Below, piece by piece: positions 7,352 through 16,364 of a stretch of DNA of 64,000 nucleotides (position 1 is the stretch's first letter; each line of letters opens with the position of its first letter). This DNA is from Myxococcales bacterium (lineage in GTDB: Bacteria; Myxococcota_A; Polyangia; Haliangiales; Haliangiaceae). The stretch lies in assembly GCA_947483555.1 (NCBI GenBank), contig CANKMW010000035.1, positions 1 through 64,000 of the forward strand. The letters run 5' to 3'. The position numbers were made by a program, and so were the translations under genes. The notes below the pieces were generated by a model that saw only the letters and a program-made list of their open reading frames with translations, was not told the origin of the DNA and made no database searches.

Positions 7352-8851
7352 AAAGCGCTCGCCGCCGTCGCCGTCGTGGAGCCGGACGGTGAGCGCGCGG
7401 GTGGCACCGTCGAGGTCGACGGTGCCGAAGCTCTGATGGCCGTCCCAGGGGGCGAGGTTGCCGGTGCCGGGCGGCGGAGCCCAGACGAAGCGGGCCTGGG
7501 CGCCGAAGGTCGAATCGAGGTCGTTGGGGCCGAAGCTGCCGGCGTGGAGCGGGCCGGCGACGAACTCCCAGAACGGGGTGAAGTCGCCGACGGTGCCGCG
7601 CGCTGGGTCGTAGTGGTGGGCGGCCGCGTAGTGGACGTCGGCGGTGAGCCAGACGACGTTGGTGACGGCGCGGCGGTGGAGATCGGCGAGCAGCGCGGCG
7701 AGCTCGAGCTCGCGGCCGCGAGCCGCGCGGTCGCCCTGCGGGTAGCCCTCGTGATTGCCGCCGTCGCCGTCGGGAATGACGAGGCTGAGCGGCTGATCGC
7801 AGGCGACGATCTTCCACGTCGCGCGGGAGGCGGCGAGGGCGTCGGCGAGCCAGCGGGCCTGGGGGCCGCCGAGCATCGCCGACGCGCCGCCGGCGTTGAG
7901 GTCGTTGGCGGCGCGGAAGCTGCGCAGGTCGACGACGAAGACGTCGAGGTCGGGACCGTAGTGGAGGGCGCGATGGATGGGCGCGGCGAGGCCGGCGGTG
8001 CCGCGGCGGATCGGCGTCCACTCGAAGAGGGCGCGGCGGGCGCGACCGGCGAGCACGTCGACGGATCGCTCGCGGTAGCGGTCGTCGGTGAGGACCTGGC
8101 CCGGCCACCAGTTGTTGCGGGTCTCGTGATCGTCCCACTGCGCGATCAGCGGCACCTCGGCGGCCAGCGCGCGCACGTGCTCGTCCTCGAGATTGTACGC
8201 GAAGCGGCGGCGGAAGTCGGTCAACGACTCGGCGACCCGGGCCAGGGTCTCGTCGGTGACGTTCTTCCACAGCCGGCCGTCGAGCGTGCGCTGCTCGGGC
8301 AAGATCGGATTGTCGGCGTAGACGAGGTCGCCGCTGTGGAGGAAGAACGCTGGCGCGGCGCGGCGGACGGCGGCGTAGGTGCGCAGGCCGCCCCAGTCGG
8401 GGTTGATGCCGTACCCCTGGCCGCAGGTGTCGCCAGACCAGGCGAAGCGGACGCTCGCACCGGCGGCCGGCGGGGTGAGGAACTGGCCGACGACGGGCTC
8501 GCTGCGGGTGCGGCCATCCTCGAACGTGATGCGATAGCAGACCGTCTGCGCCGTCGGTAGCCCGACCAGCTCGACGGTGCCGGCGAGGTCGGAGTCGGGG
8601 CTGACCACCGGCCCGCTGACCCGGCGGCCGGTGGCGAAGCGCGGCGTGGTGTCCCACTCGACGACCATCGTCGCCGAGCGATCGCAGCGCGCCCAGACCA
8701 CCGCACCGGCAGCGTCGACGTCGCCGGACTGCACGCCGTGGGTGAGGCGCGGACGATCGGTGTGCACCGCGGGGCCGCGGCGGCAGCCGAGCGCCGTCAT
8801 CCCGGTCGCGGCGGCGGCGCCGGTCAGAAGTTGTCGGCGAGAGAGCGGCAC
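7316..8851 (-). CDS. PhoD-like alkaline phosphatase, Tat-exported
   Basis: About 511 residues. The N-terminus carries a twin-arginine signal (SRRQLLTGAAAATG) followed by Cys (ALGCRRG), so the product is probably exported folded and possibly lipidated. The PhoD N-terminal domain (HGVQSGDVDAAGAVVWAR) precedes the metallophosphatase core with FLHSGDLVYADN, AQWDDHETRNNW, VVDLRSFR and WLTADVHYAAAH. These are the expected metal ligands for an iron/calcium PhoD phosphodiesterase/phosphomonoesterase acting outside the cytoplasm. The GTG at 8851 sits just before the signal peptide; the frame could start at 8899. It is divergent from the next lipoprotein gene across about 50 bases. Confidence 0.9.
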   Translation of the reverse strand: MPLSRRQLLTGAAAATGMTALGCRRGPAVHTDRPRLTHGVQSGDVDAAGAVVWARCDRSATMVVEWDTTPRFATGRRVSGPVVSPDSDLAGTVELVGLPTAQTVCYRITFEDGRTRSEPVVGQFLTPPAAGASVRFAWSGDTCGQGYGINPDWGGLRTYAAVRRAAPAFFLHSGDLVYADNPILPEQRTLDGRLWKNVTDETLARVAESLTDFRRRFAYNLEDEHVRALAAEVPLIAQWDDHETRNNWWPGQVLTDDRYRERSVDVLAGRARRALFEWTPIRRGTAGLAAPIHRALHYGPDLDVFVVDLRSFRAANDLNAGGASAMLGGPQARWLADALAASRATWKIVACDQPLSLVIPDGDGGNHEGYPQGDRAARGRELELAALLADLHRRAVTNVVWLTADVHYAAAHHYDPARGTVGDFTPFWEFVAGPLHAGSFGPNDLDSTFGAQARFVWAPPPGTGNLAPWDGHQSFGTVDLDGATRALTVRLHDGDGGERFAITLPPDADVR

Positions 8852-8904
8852 CGGTGAACGATCGCACGACACGACGGCGGGCGCCCCATGTACTCTCACC
8901 GGCC

Positions 8905-10872
8905 ATGAAGTGCTCGGGCATCTTGCTGGCCATGTCGATGGCCATCTCGGTCTGCGCCTGCGCGCACTCGGATCCGGGCGGTGGGGGCGATGGCGGTGGA
9001 GACGATGACGGCGGCGGCGCCGTCGATGCTGCCGCGACCGACGGCGCGGCGATCGACGGTGGCCCGATCGACGGCGGCCCGATCGACGACGCCGCGGTCG
9101 ATGGCGCGACCGCGACCGATGCGGGTACCGACGGCATGCCGGTGACGATGATGTGGCGTGATGACAGCGCCGCCGACTTTGCGATGGGCACGGTCGATCA
9201 GGTGTTCGTCGAGACCTACGGCGCGGTGTCGCCGGCGGCGTACTACACCGGCGGCCTGCTGTGGCGGGGCGCCAACAACGACACCTTCGCGTCGGGTGCC
9301 GGGACCACGTGGGCGACGGTGGTCGGGTTCCCGTCGACCGGCAAGATCGCGATCACGCACGCCACCTCGCTCAACTTCTACGCCGAGACGCCGCCGTCGG
9401 TGGGATTGACCGACGCCGACACCTTCACGATGTGGTTCGAGGGCGAGGTCTTGCTCGACGCCGGCGCGTATACCTTCGAGATGCTGGTCGACGACCACGG
9501 CTTCGTCGAGCTGGCGCCGTCGCCGGCCGCCGGGTTCCAGCGCGTGGCGTCGTGCGACTGGCCGACCGCGTCGTCGGGCTCGTTCGTGGCGCCGACCGCC
9601 GGCTGGTATCCCATCCGCTACGCCGCCTCGGAGGGCGCCGGCGAGGCGCTCATCCAGCTGCGGGCGCAGGGCCCCGGCCTGCCGGTGCTGGCGCCGCTCC
9701 CGCGCCACCGCCTGCGCGCCCGCACCAGCGGCATCACCGGCATGTTCGAGTCCGGGTTCGACGACGGCCACCTGCTCGGCGACGTCGATCACACCATCGA
9801 CCAGGTGACGCCGGCCAACACCAGCTGGAACACCGGCAACCCCGGCGATCTGGGCATGACGGCGACCGACGACTTCAGTGTCCGGTGGACCGGACAGCTT
9901 CGCGTCGACGTCGGCGGCACCTACCAGTTCCGCTACGTCACCGACGACGGCCAGCGGCTGTGGCTGAACAACCAGAAGCTGCTCGACGCCTGGGACGACA
10001 ACACGCACGACCAGACCAGCGGCGGCGTCGCGCTGGCGCCGGGCTGGCACGATCTGGTCGTCGAGCAGACCGAGCGCGCCGGCGGCGCGACCGCCTCACT
10101 GTCGGTGGCCTCGGGCCCGGAGCTGACCGGGCAGACGCTGCCGCTCGACCGCCTCCGTCCCGTCGAGGGCCGCAGCGATCGGTTCGAGGCCGGCATCGAT
10201 CGGACCGATCGCGCCATCCCGGTGACCGGCGACGCGCCGGACTCCGCGGTCGTGATCACCGCGCCGGCGAACGCCGTGGTCACCGCGGCCACCGGCATCG
10301 ACGTCGGCATCGGCATCAACCACGCCTACTGGAGCGATCTCGAGATCCGCCTGATCGCGCCCAGCGGCGCGACCGCGCTCATCCGCGACAACCTCGCCGG
10401 GCTGAATGGGACCGCGACCTGGCGGACCTTTCGCGCCGACGCCGCGCTGATCGGCGCGCCGCTCAACGGCACCTGGATCCTGCGCGTCACCGACAACGTG
10501 GCGCTCGACGGCGGCACCGTGCTGGACTTCGCGATCACGGTCCACCACGCCGCCGGCGAGCCGCCGATCGTGACGGCGAGCGCGTACGACTCGCAGGTGC
10601 GCGATCTCGGCGCCGGCGTCAACGCCATCACGCGCGTGTCGTGGCTCGAGCGCCTGCCCGCCGGCGCTGACCTCGGCGTCCGCATGCGGACCTGTGACAG
10701 CGCGCCGGGGTGCGCGGCGCAACCGTGGAGCGCCGCCATCACCGACCCCAACGGCGTCACGCCGCTGGTGACGGCGCGCCGCTTCGCTCAGTACCGCGTC
10801 GAGTTGACCTGCAACGGCGATCGCCCGCCGGCGCTCGATCAGCTCACCGTCGAGTACACCGTCAACCCGTAG
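8905..10872 (+). CDS. PA14/P-domain lipoprotein
   Basis: A 655-residue secreted protein. The N-terminus (MKCSGILLAMSMAISVCAC) is a signal peptide with a lipobox. A low-complexity linker of Gly/Asp and repeated DGGPI follows. Two PA14-like beta-sandwich modules are visible, around residues 90-250 (MWFEGEVLLDAGAYTFEMLV, DDHGFVEL) and 265-410 (VRWTGQLRVDVGGTYQFRYV, DDGQRLWLNNQKLLD). Then comes a proprotein-convertase P-domain near 450-550 (HAYWSDLEIRLIAPSG, LNGTWILRVTDN). PA14 modules usually bind carbohydrate, and P-domains accompany proteases, but no catalytic domain is present. A surface adhesive or carbohydrate-binding role is inferred. Confidence 0.85.
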   Translation: MKCSGILLAMSMAISVCACAHSDPGGGGDGGGDDDGGGAVDAAATDGAAIDGGPIDGGPIDDAAVDGATATDAGTDGMPVTMMWRDDSAADFAMGTVDQVFVETYGAVSPAAYYTGGLLWRGANNDTFASGAGTTWATVVGFPSTGKIAITHATSLNFYAETPPSVGLTDADTFTMWFEGEVLLDAGAYTFEMLVDDHGFVELAPSPAAGFQRVASCDWPTASSGSFVAPTAGWYPIRYAASEGAGEALIQLRAQGPGLPVLAPLPRHRLRARTSGITGMFESGFDDGHLLGDVDHTIDQVTPANTSWNTGNPGDLGMTATDDFSVRWTGQLRVDVGGTYQFRYVTDDGQRLWLNNQKLLDAWDDNTHDQTSGGVALAPGWHDLVVEQTERAGGATASLSVASGPELTGQTLPLDRLRPVEGRSDRFEAGIDRTDRAIPVTGDAPDSAVVITAPANAVVTAATGIDVGIGINHAYWSDLEIRLIAPSGATALIRDNLAGLNGTATWRTFRADAALIGAPLNGTWILRVTDNVALDGGTVLDFAITVHHAAGEPPIVTASAYDSQVRDLGAGVNAITRVSWLERLPAGADLGVRMRTCDSAPGCAAQPWSAAITDPNGVTPLVTARRFAQYRVELTCNGDRPPALDQLTVEYTVNP

Positions 10873-10904
10873 CCGGCCGTCGGCTCGCGGTCGCGCGCGG
10901 GTCG

Positions 10905-11807
10905 CTAGGCGGCGCCGACGCCAGCCTTGAAGCGGGCGACGCGGATCGCCGGCACCTTCTTGGTGCCCAGCGTCTTGGCCTGGCCGTCGACCTTCTTGAT
11001 CCGATCGCTGGCCTTGGGGTGGGTGGCCGAGAAGCCGCCGCTGCCGGTGGCCTGACGGGCGTCGAGCACCTTGAGGTAGCGCACCAGGGCCTGGGGATCG
11101 TAGCCAGCGTGGGCCAGGATCGCGAGCCCGACCTTGTCGGCCTCGAACTCGGTGTCCTTGGAGTAGCCCTTGACCAGGATGCCATCGATCATGTCGTCCA
11201 TCGCGCCCTCGAAGACCTTGGTCAGATCGCCGAGCGCCTGCTGATCGAGCTCCACCGAGGTGTCGAGCGCGGTCTTGGCGACCCCGGCCCAGCGCCCCTT
11301 CTGGATCGAGCCCAGCGCATGGCCGCGCGCGACGTGTGCGATCTCGTGGGCGAGCACCGCGGCCAGCTCGTCCTCGCTGGTCGCCGCCTCGACCGCCGCC
11401 GTGGTCACGAACACCCAGCCGCCGGGCGCCGCGAAGGCGTTGATGGTGTCCGACTCGACGACCAGGAAGTGCCAGCCGCCGATCGGCGCCGGCCGGTCGC
11501 CGTCACGCGTCGTCTCCAGCGCCGATGCCGCCAGCACGCCACCGACCGCCGACACGTAGGCGGTCATGCCCTCGAGCCGGCCGGCGCGCAGCGCCTCGGC
11601 GTCCTTGTACTTGTAGTCGTGGCGGGCGAGCAGGTTGGTCGCCACGCTGCGCCCGGTCCAGTACTCGTTCTCGGGCGTCAGGTCCTTCCGCGCGTCCTTG
11701 ATCGCGTCGTAGGTCTGCATGATGCCCTCGGGCGTCAGGTTGACCTTGCACGACAGGCCACCGAGGAGCATCGCGAGCGACGCCGCGAGGATGATGGCGC
11801 GGTTCAC
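10905..11807 (-). CDS. M48-family zinc metallopeptidase, lipoprotein
   Basis: 300 residues. The signal peptide with lipobox (LLGGLSCKVN) anchors it outside the cytoplasm. The M48 catalytic site is AHEIAHVARGHAL (HExxH) near residue 155, with the third ligand in EFEADKVG near residue 217. This resembles BepA/YfgC-like peptidases that control the quality of envelope proteins. The GTG start overlaps the stop of the upstream SH3 gene by 4 bases (GTGA), so translation is probably coupled. It is the last gene of the three-gene leftward operon with the adenylate cyclase. Confidence 0.9.
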   Translation of the reverse strand: MNRAIILAASLAMLLGGLSCKVNLTPEGIMQTYDAIKDARKDLTPENEYWTGRSVATNLLARHDYKYKDAEALRAGRLEGMTAYVSAVGGVLAASALETTRDGDRPAPIGGWHFLVVESDTINAFAAPGGWVFVTTAAVEAATSEDELAAVLAHEIAHVARGHALGSIQKGRWAGVAKTALDTSVELDQQALGDLTKVFEGAMDDMIDGILVKGYSKDTEFEADKVGLAILAHAGYDPQALVRYLKVLDARQATGSGGFSATHPKASDRIKKVDGQAKTLGTKKVPAIRVARFKAGVGAA

Positions 11808-12295
11808 TGGCCACCTGCCAGTCCGCCTTCGGTGACGAACGCCTCGAGCTCGGTGAAGTCGATCTGCGCCGCCTCGATGGCCTCGACGTGCGAGAAGTCG
11901 AGATCGGGGTGCTTGCCACGATACTCGGCCTCGACGTCGGGCGTGAAGCCACGGCCGGCGAGCTCGACCTCGTCGCGCGACGCGCCGCCGCCGCCACCGG
12001 GCTTCGACGACAAGGCGACCTGGCCGTCCATCACGCTGGTGCGGTTGATCCAGCCCGACTTCGCCCCCTCGACGCGGTACCAGTCGCCCTTGATCTCCTT
12101 GATGGTCAGCGCGTCGCCGCGCGACACCCCGCCCGCCGCCGGGCCGATGAACTTGGGCGACTTCATCACCTTGGCGCTCATCACGCGCACGGTGACGACC
12201 GAGCCCACCTTGGGCGCCGCCCACAGCAGGCTGCTCGTCGCGCCCGCGCACACCACCGTCAGCAGCATCGTCCGCAGTAAGGCTCGTCCGTTCAT
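11804..12295 (-). CDS. SH3-like domain protein with signal peptide
   Basis: 163 residues. The N-terminus (MNGRALLRTMLLTVVCAGAT) is a Sec signal or membrane segment. Residues about 35-95 form a bacterial SH3-like domain (VTVRVMSAKVMKSP, GDWYRVEGAKSGWINRT). The remainder is a Gly-rich linker and an acidic helix that resembles the ERGFTPDVEAEYR-type tail of related proteins. Bacterial SH3 domains bind peptidoglycan or peptides in the envelope. AAGGAG lies just upstream, inside the end of the cyclase gene, and only two bases separate the cyclase stop from this ATG. Its stop overlaps the peptidase start, so the three genes form one tight operon. Confidence 0.85.
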   Translation of the reverse strand: MNGRALLRTMLLTVVCAGATSSLLWAAPKVGSVVTVRVMSAKVMKSPKFIGPAAGGVSRGDALTIKEIKGDWYRVEGAKSGWINRTSVMDGQVALSSKPGGGGGASRDEVELAGRGFTPDVEAEYRGKHPDLDFSHVEAIEAAQIDFTELEAFVTEGGLAGGQ

Positions 12296-12297
12296 GC

Positions 12298-14859
12298 TCA
12301 CTTCTCCTTCATGTGCCACACGCCGTCCCAGTCCGCGTCCGGCGGATCGTCCAGGAAGTAGCGCGATCGCTCGATGTACGTCTTGCTCGGTCCGTCGTCG
12401 GGCGCCCCCGTCAAGATGGCCTCGAACGCGGCCAGCGCGCCAGCGAAATCGCGTCCCCGATAGAGTTCGAGTGCAGCGGTGAAGGTGGCGATGCGCGCGG
12501 TCACGGCTTCGTCGACCGTGCCGGTCAGGCCCAGCACCTCGAACACCCGCACCGGCTGCTCCTTGCCCTTGACCGCCAGGTAGTCGAGCTCGCGCGACAC
12601 CACCAGGCCCTTCACCTTGTCGTGACACGCCTCACTGATCATCAAGTGCGTGCCGTACGCCTTGTTGGCGCCCTCGAGCCGCGACGCCAGGTTCACCATG
12701 TCGCCCATCACGGTGTAGTTGTACTTGTGCTTGCTGCCCATGTTGCCGACCACGACCTCGCCCGACGACAGGCCGGCGCGGGCGGTGACCTCGACGCCGT
12801 ACTCGGCCTTCCACTTCGGCCACAGCTCCTGGCAGCGGGCGCGCATCGCGATCGCGCAGCGGATGCCGGCCTCCGCGTGCCGCGCGTTCTTGATCGGCGC
12901 GCCCCAGAACGCCATGACCGCGTCGCCGATGTACTTGTCGACCACGCCGCCGTGTTCGAGCACGATGTCGGTCATGTTGGTCAGGTAGTCGTTGAGGAGC
13001 GCGACCAGGTCTTCAGGCTCCAGGCCCTCGCTGAAGGTCGTGAAGCCGGCGATGTCGGAGAAGTAGACGGTCATCTCGCGGCGCTCGCCCCATTCGAGCG
13101 ACAGGTGCTCGGGGTGCTCGATCAGCTCCTTGACCAGCGCCGGTGACGTGTAGCGGCCGAGCGCCTCGGTCACGAAGCGGCGGTTGCGGCGCTCCGACGC
13201 CGAGGTCACCAGCAGCACCGCGAAGGTCGACGCGATCGCGCCCAGCGCCGGCGTGGCGACGCCGATCCACAGCCCGTGGGCGTCGAAGAGCCAGCGGGCG
13301 CCAAGCCAGTAGCTGAACAGGGTCACCCCGGCGGTGGCGCTGGTGGCCGCGAGGGCGAGGCCGGGCCGACCGATCGCCAGCCACACCGCGACCACCGCGA
13401 TCGCGATCAGCACGCACAGGACGAACGAGATCGCGGAGTCGCCGACCGGCCCGGTGCGACGGATGGCGTGGCCCGACAGCAGGTTGTCGAGCGCGGTGGC
13501 CTGGATCTCGGCGCCGAGCATGTGGCGGCTGACCGGCGTGGTGCGAACGTCGCGCAGCGACTGCCCGGTCGCCGAGACGATGACGTACTTGTCCTTGAGC
13601 GCCTCGAACGGAACCTTCGGCGCCTGGCCCTCGTCGAGGAGGGCCAGCGACTGCAGGAGGTCGTAGACCGGGAGGCTCGGGTAGATATGCTCGCCGTGGT
13701 AGCGGATGCCGATCTTGCCCTCGCCGTCGAGCGGCATGCGGCGGGCGCCGAGCACCAGCTCGTCACCGTCGATCCGCGGCGTGACGTCGGGGTGCGCGAC
13801 CAGGTACGCCGCCAGCGCCAGCGACGGATACATCCGATCGCCGTGGCGCACCAGCGGCGTGTGGCGGCGCATGCTGCCATCGGCCTCGTAGTCCTGGTAG
13901 ACGTTACCGCCGCGGCGCGGCCCGGCGGCGATCACCGCCAGCGGCGGATCGAGGCCACTGCGACGCTCGATGGCGACGCCACCGTCGCCGCCGATGAGGC
14001 CGTCGCGTTCGCGGATGATCGAGGTCGCGGTCAGCTCGCCGGCCAGCTCGGCGGAGGTCAGCTCGCGGGGCGTGGGCTCGGGCGGCGGCGGGTCGCCTTG
14101 CTCCTCCGGCGGTGGGGTCGGCGCCTCGCCATCGGGCGGCGCCTCGCCATCGGGCGGGGCGGATGGCGCGGGCGCCGCGAACATGGCCGCGATCTCCTCG
14201 GCGCCCGACATGCGCCGCCACGCGGCCAGCACGTCCTCCGGACGGGTCTTGCCGCCGTAGTAGAGGTGGGTCGGGCGGTCGCCGACCAGGAACACGCGCG
14301 CGTTCCAGGCCAGGAGCTGGGTGCCGGCCTTGATGGCGTCGGCGCGTTCCGGGAACGGCGACGGCAGCTCCGCCGCCCAGGTCCCCGCGGTGGTCCGTGA
14401 CACCATCGCTCGCCTGGTGAACGCCAGGCCGATCACGACATTGCCGGCGTCGCGCATCGCCTGCGCGAACTCCTCGGCGTCGCCGACCGAGTACTGGCCT
14501 CGATCCTGGAACAGCCAGTCGAAGATGACCACCTTGGCGCCGGCGCGCTGGCAGTAGGTCGTGATGTAGCCATACATGGCCCGCGGCCACGGCCAGATCA
14601 CGTCGAGGTTGTTCTCGGCGTCCTCGATGTCCTGCTCCGAGATGTCGATGAGGACGATGTCCTTCGAGGCCGCGGTCGGTCGGGCCGCGGCCCGCGCCCG
14701 CTGATCGTAGGTCCAGAACTCGCCGCGCTCGAGCACCAGCGGACGCACGAAGGCGAGCACCGCGGCCGCCAGCCCGACCGCCGCGCCGACCAGCGCGGCC
14801 GTCATCAGCTTGCGCGCGCGCGGCGACAGCGAGTGCACCATCGGCGCCGAAGCTACCAT
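12298..14859 (-). CDS. CHASE2-domain adenylate/guanylate cyclase
   Basis: 853 residues (847 if started at the second Met). A transmembrane helix near residues 18-40 precedes a periplasmic CHASE2 sensor (KDIVLIDISEQDIE, VVIFDWLFQD, KVPFEALKDKYVIV), interrupted by a Pro/Glu-rich insert around residues 230-265. Three hydrophobic helices (about 465-555) follow. The class III cyclase domain has YFSDIAGFTTFSE (first metal Asp), KYIGDAVMAFWGAP (second Asp) and KYNYTVMGDMVNLASR. It should make cAMP (or cGMP) in response to a periplasmic signal. It heads the operon with the SH3 protein and M48 peptidase and is divergent from the GGCT-like gene over about 30 bases. Confidence 0.93.
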   Translation of the reverse strand: MVASAPMVHSLSPRARKLMTAALVGAAVGLAAAVLAFVRPLVLERGEFWTYDQRARAAARPTAASKDIVLIDISEQDIEDAENNLDVIWPWPRAMYGYITTYCQRAGAKVVIFDWLFQDRGQYSVGDAEEFAQAMRDAGNVVIGLAFTRRAMVSRTTAGTWAAELPSPFPERADAIKAGTQLLAWNARVFLVGDRPTHLYYGGKTRPEDVLAAWRRMSGAEEIAAMFAAPAPSAPPDGEAPPDGEAPTPPPEEQGDPPPPEPTPRELTSAELAGELTATSIIRERDGLIGGDGGVAIERRSGLDPPLAVIAAGPRRGGNVYQDYEADGSMRRHTPLVRHGDRMYPSLALAAYLVAHPDVTPRIDGDELVLGARRMPLDGEGKIGIRYHGEHIYPSLPVYDLLQSLALLDEGQAPKVPFEALKDKYVIVSATGQSLRDVRTTPVSRHMLGAEIQATALDNLLSGHAIRRTGPVGDSAISFVLCVLIAIAVVAVWLAIGRPGLALAATSATAGVTLFSYWLGARWLFDAHGLWIGVATPALGAIASTFAVLLVTSASERRNRRFVTEALGRYTSPALVKELIEHPEHLSLEWGERREMTVYFSDIAGFTTFSEGLEPEDLVALLNDYLTNMTDIVLEHGGVVDKYIGDAVMAFWGAPIKNARHAEAGIRCAIAMRARCQELWPKWKAEYGVEVTARAGLSSGEVVVGNMGSKHKYNYTVMGDMVNLASRLEGANKAYGTHLMISEACHDKVKGLVVSRELDYLAVKGKEQPVRVFEVLGLTGTVDEAVTARIATFTAALELYRGRDFAGALAAFEAILTGAPDDGPSKTYIERSRYFLDDPPDADWDGVWHMKEK

Positions 14860-14888
14860 GGGGTCCGTGCTAGAACCGGTCGACGACC

Positions 14889-15272
14889 GTGGTGGACAAG
14901 ATGTTCGTCTACGGCACGCTGCGCCGCGGTCAGCGGGCCTGGTGGCGGATCGAACCGCACGTCTGCAGCGCCGAGCCAGCGCATCGTCGCGGCACGATGT
15001 ACGCGTTCGACGCCGGGTACCCGGGCATCGTGCTGACCGGCGACACGCTCATCGCCGGCGAGCTCCTGCAGCTCGTCAGCCCACAGGCCGTGCTGATCGA
15101 GCTCGACGCCTACGAGGGCGACGAGTTCGTGCGCGTGATGGCCGAGGTCGAGACGTCGAGCGGACTGGTGCCCGCGTGGGTCTACGTCGTTGCCGATGCG
15201 TCGTTGGCCACCGGCACGCGCATTCCGGGCGGCGACTGGTGCGCCCACGTCAGCGGGAGCGCGAGCGGGTGA
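14889..15272 (+). CDS. Gamma-glutamylcyclotransferase-like protein
   Basis: 127 residues of the GGCT/AIG2-like fold. The family signature MFVYGTLRRG is at the N-terminus, and the acidic active-site segment LDAYEGDEFVRV is near residue 75. Family members cyclise gamma-glutamyl groups to 5-oxoproline or act on gamma-glutamylamines; the precise substrate is not evident. In-frame starts are GTG at 14889, GTG at 14892 and ATG at 14901; none has a strong ribosome site. The gene is divergent from the cyclase. Confidence 0.85.
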   Translation: MVDKMFVYGTLRRGQRAWWRIEPHVCSAEPAHRRGTMYAFDAGYPGIVLTGDTLIAGELLQLVSPQAVLIELDAYEGDEFVRVMAEVETSSGLVPAWVYVVADASLATGTRIPGGDWCAHVSGSASG

Positions 15273-15340
15273 GGTCAGCCGCCCGCGGCGTCAGCCGCCG
15301 ACCACGGCGGCGTCAGCCGCCGACCGCGTCAGCCGCCGAA
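15273..15340. repeat. Tandem repeat between GGCT-like gene and small ORF
   Basis: Three to four imperfect copies of a 15-17 base unit (core CGTCAGCCGCCGACC) lie here. On the leftward strand each unit reads GGC GGC TGA, so the stop codon of the adjacent 34-residue ORF and its two Gly codons are themselves the first unit of the array. The unit is self-complementary in part and could form a short stem. Confidence 0.6.
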
Positions 15341-15433
15341 ATACCCGACGAGGGCGAGGGAGAGGGCGGTCAGCGCCAGGGCGAACGTGCCGAAGCTGAC
15401 CTCGCGAAACTTGCTGCCGGAGTCCGTAGTCAC
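15329..15433 (-). CDS. Small single-span membrane protein (34 residues)
   Basis: This gene has not been assigned a family. A GTG start at 15433 opens a 34-residue frame. A short polar head (TTDSGSKFREV) is followed by one hydrophobic helix (SFGTFALALTALSLALVGYF) and ends Gly-Gly-stop. Evidence for it being real: the hydrophobic span is clean, codon third positions are GC-rich, and a TTGACT promoter element lies 30 bases upstream. No gene occupies either strand here. The head-then-helix layout fits a small regulatory or complex-stabilising inner-membrane peptide, which is an inference. Confidence 0.5.
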   Translation of the reverse strand: MTTDSGSKFREVSFGTFALALTALSLALVGYFGG

Positions 15434-15439
15434 GGACCC

Positions 15440-15468
15440 TAATTTGCTCCGATGGCCGCCGGAGTCAA
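15440..15468 (-). promoter_or_regulatory. Candidate promoter of the 34-residue ORF
   Basis: On the leftward strand, TTGACT (15463-15468) is followed after 17 bases by AAATTA (15440-15445), a fair -35 and weak -10. The start codon is 7 bases beyond, so the transcript would have a very short leader. The surrounding DNA is unusually AT-rich for this window. Confidence 0.4.
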
Positions 15469-15636
15469 GTTATGACCCGGGTATTCACATCCCCTAATAG
15501 GTTTTTATTTTCAGTTGGTTAACTGTGGATCGAGCACTTGGAGATCGATCTATTTCGTGTGGTTCGACCGCCACTCCGGAGCAAGTCCGCGAACCCTCGT
15601 CGCCGCTTGAATCGCCTTCGTGCAGTACAACGAAGC

Positions 15637-16281
<645 letters not shown>

Positions 16282-16364
16282 AAGCTCCTCGCCATCCGGG
16301 CGGCTCGACCGCGATCATCGATCGACTTGTCCGCGCGGGGGCCCTTGGCGTCGGGCCGAGACGC

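Noticed and set aside
8910..10050. A leftward open frame opposite the PA14/P-domain gene.
   Set aside because: Low-complexity Arg/Val/Gly content, no ribosome site and no domain; the rightward protein has a signal peptide and clear modules.
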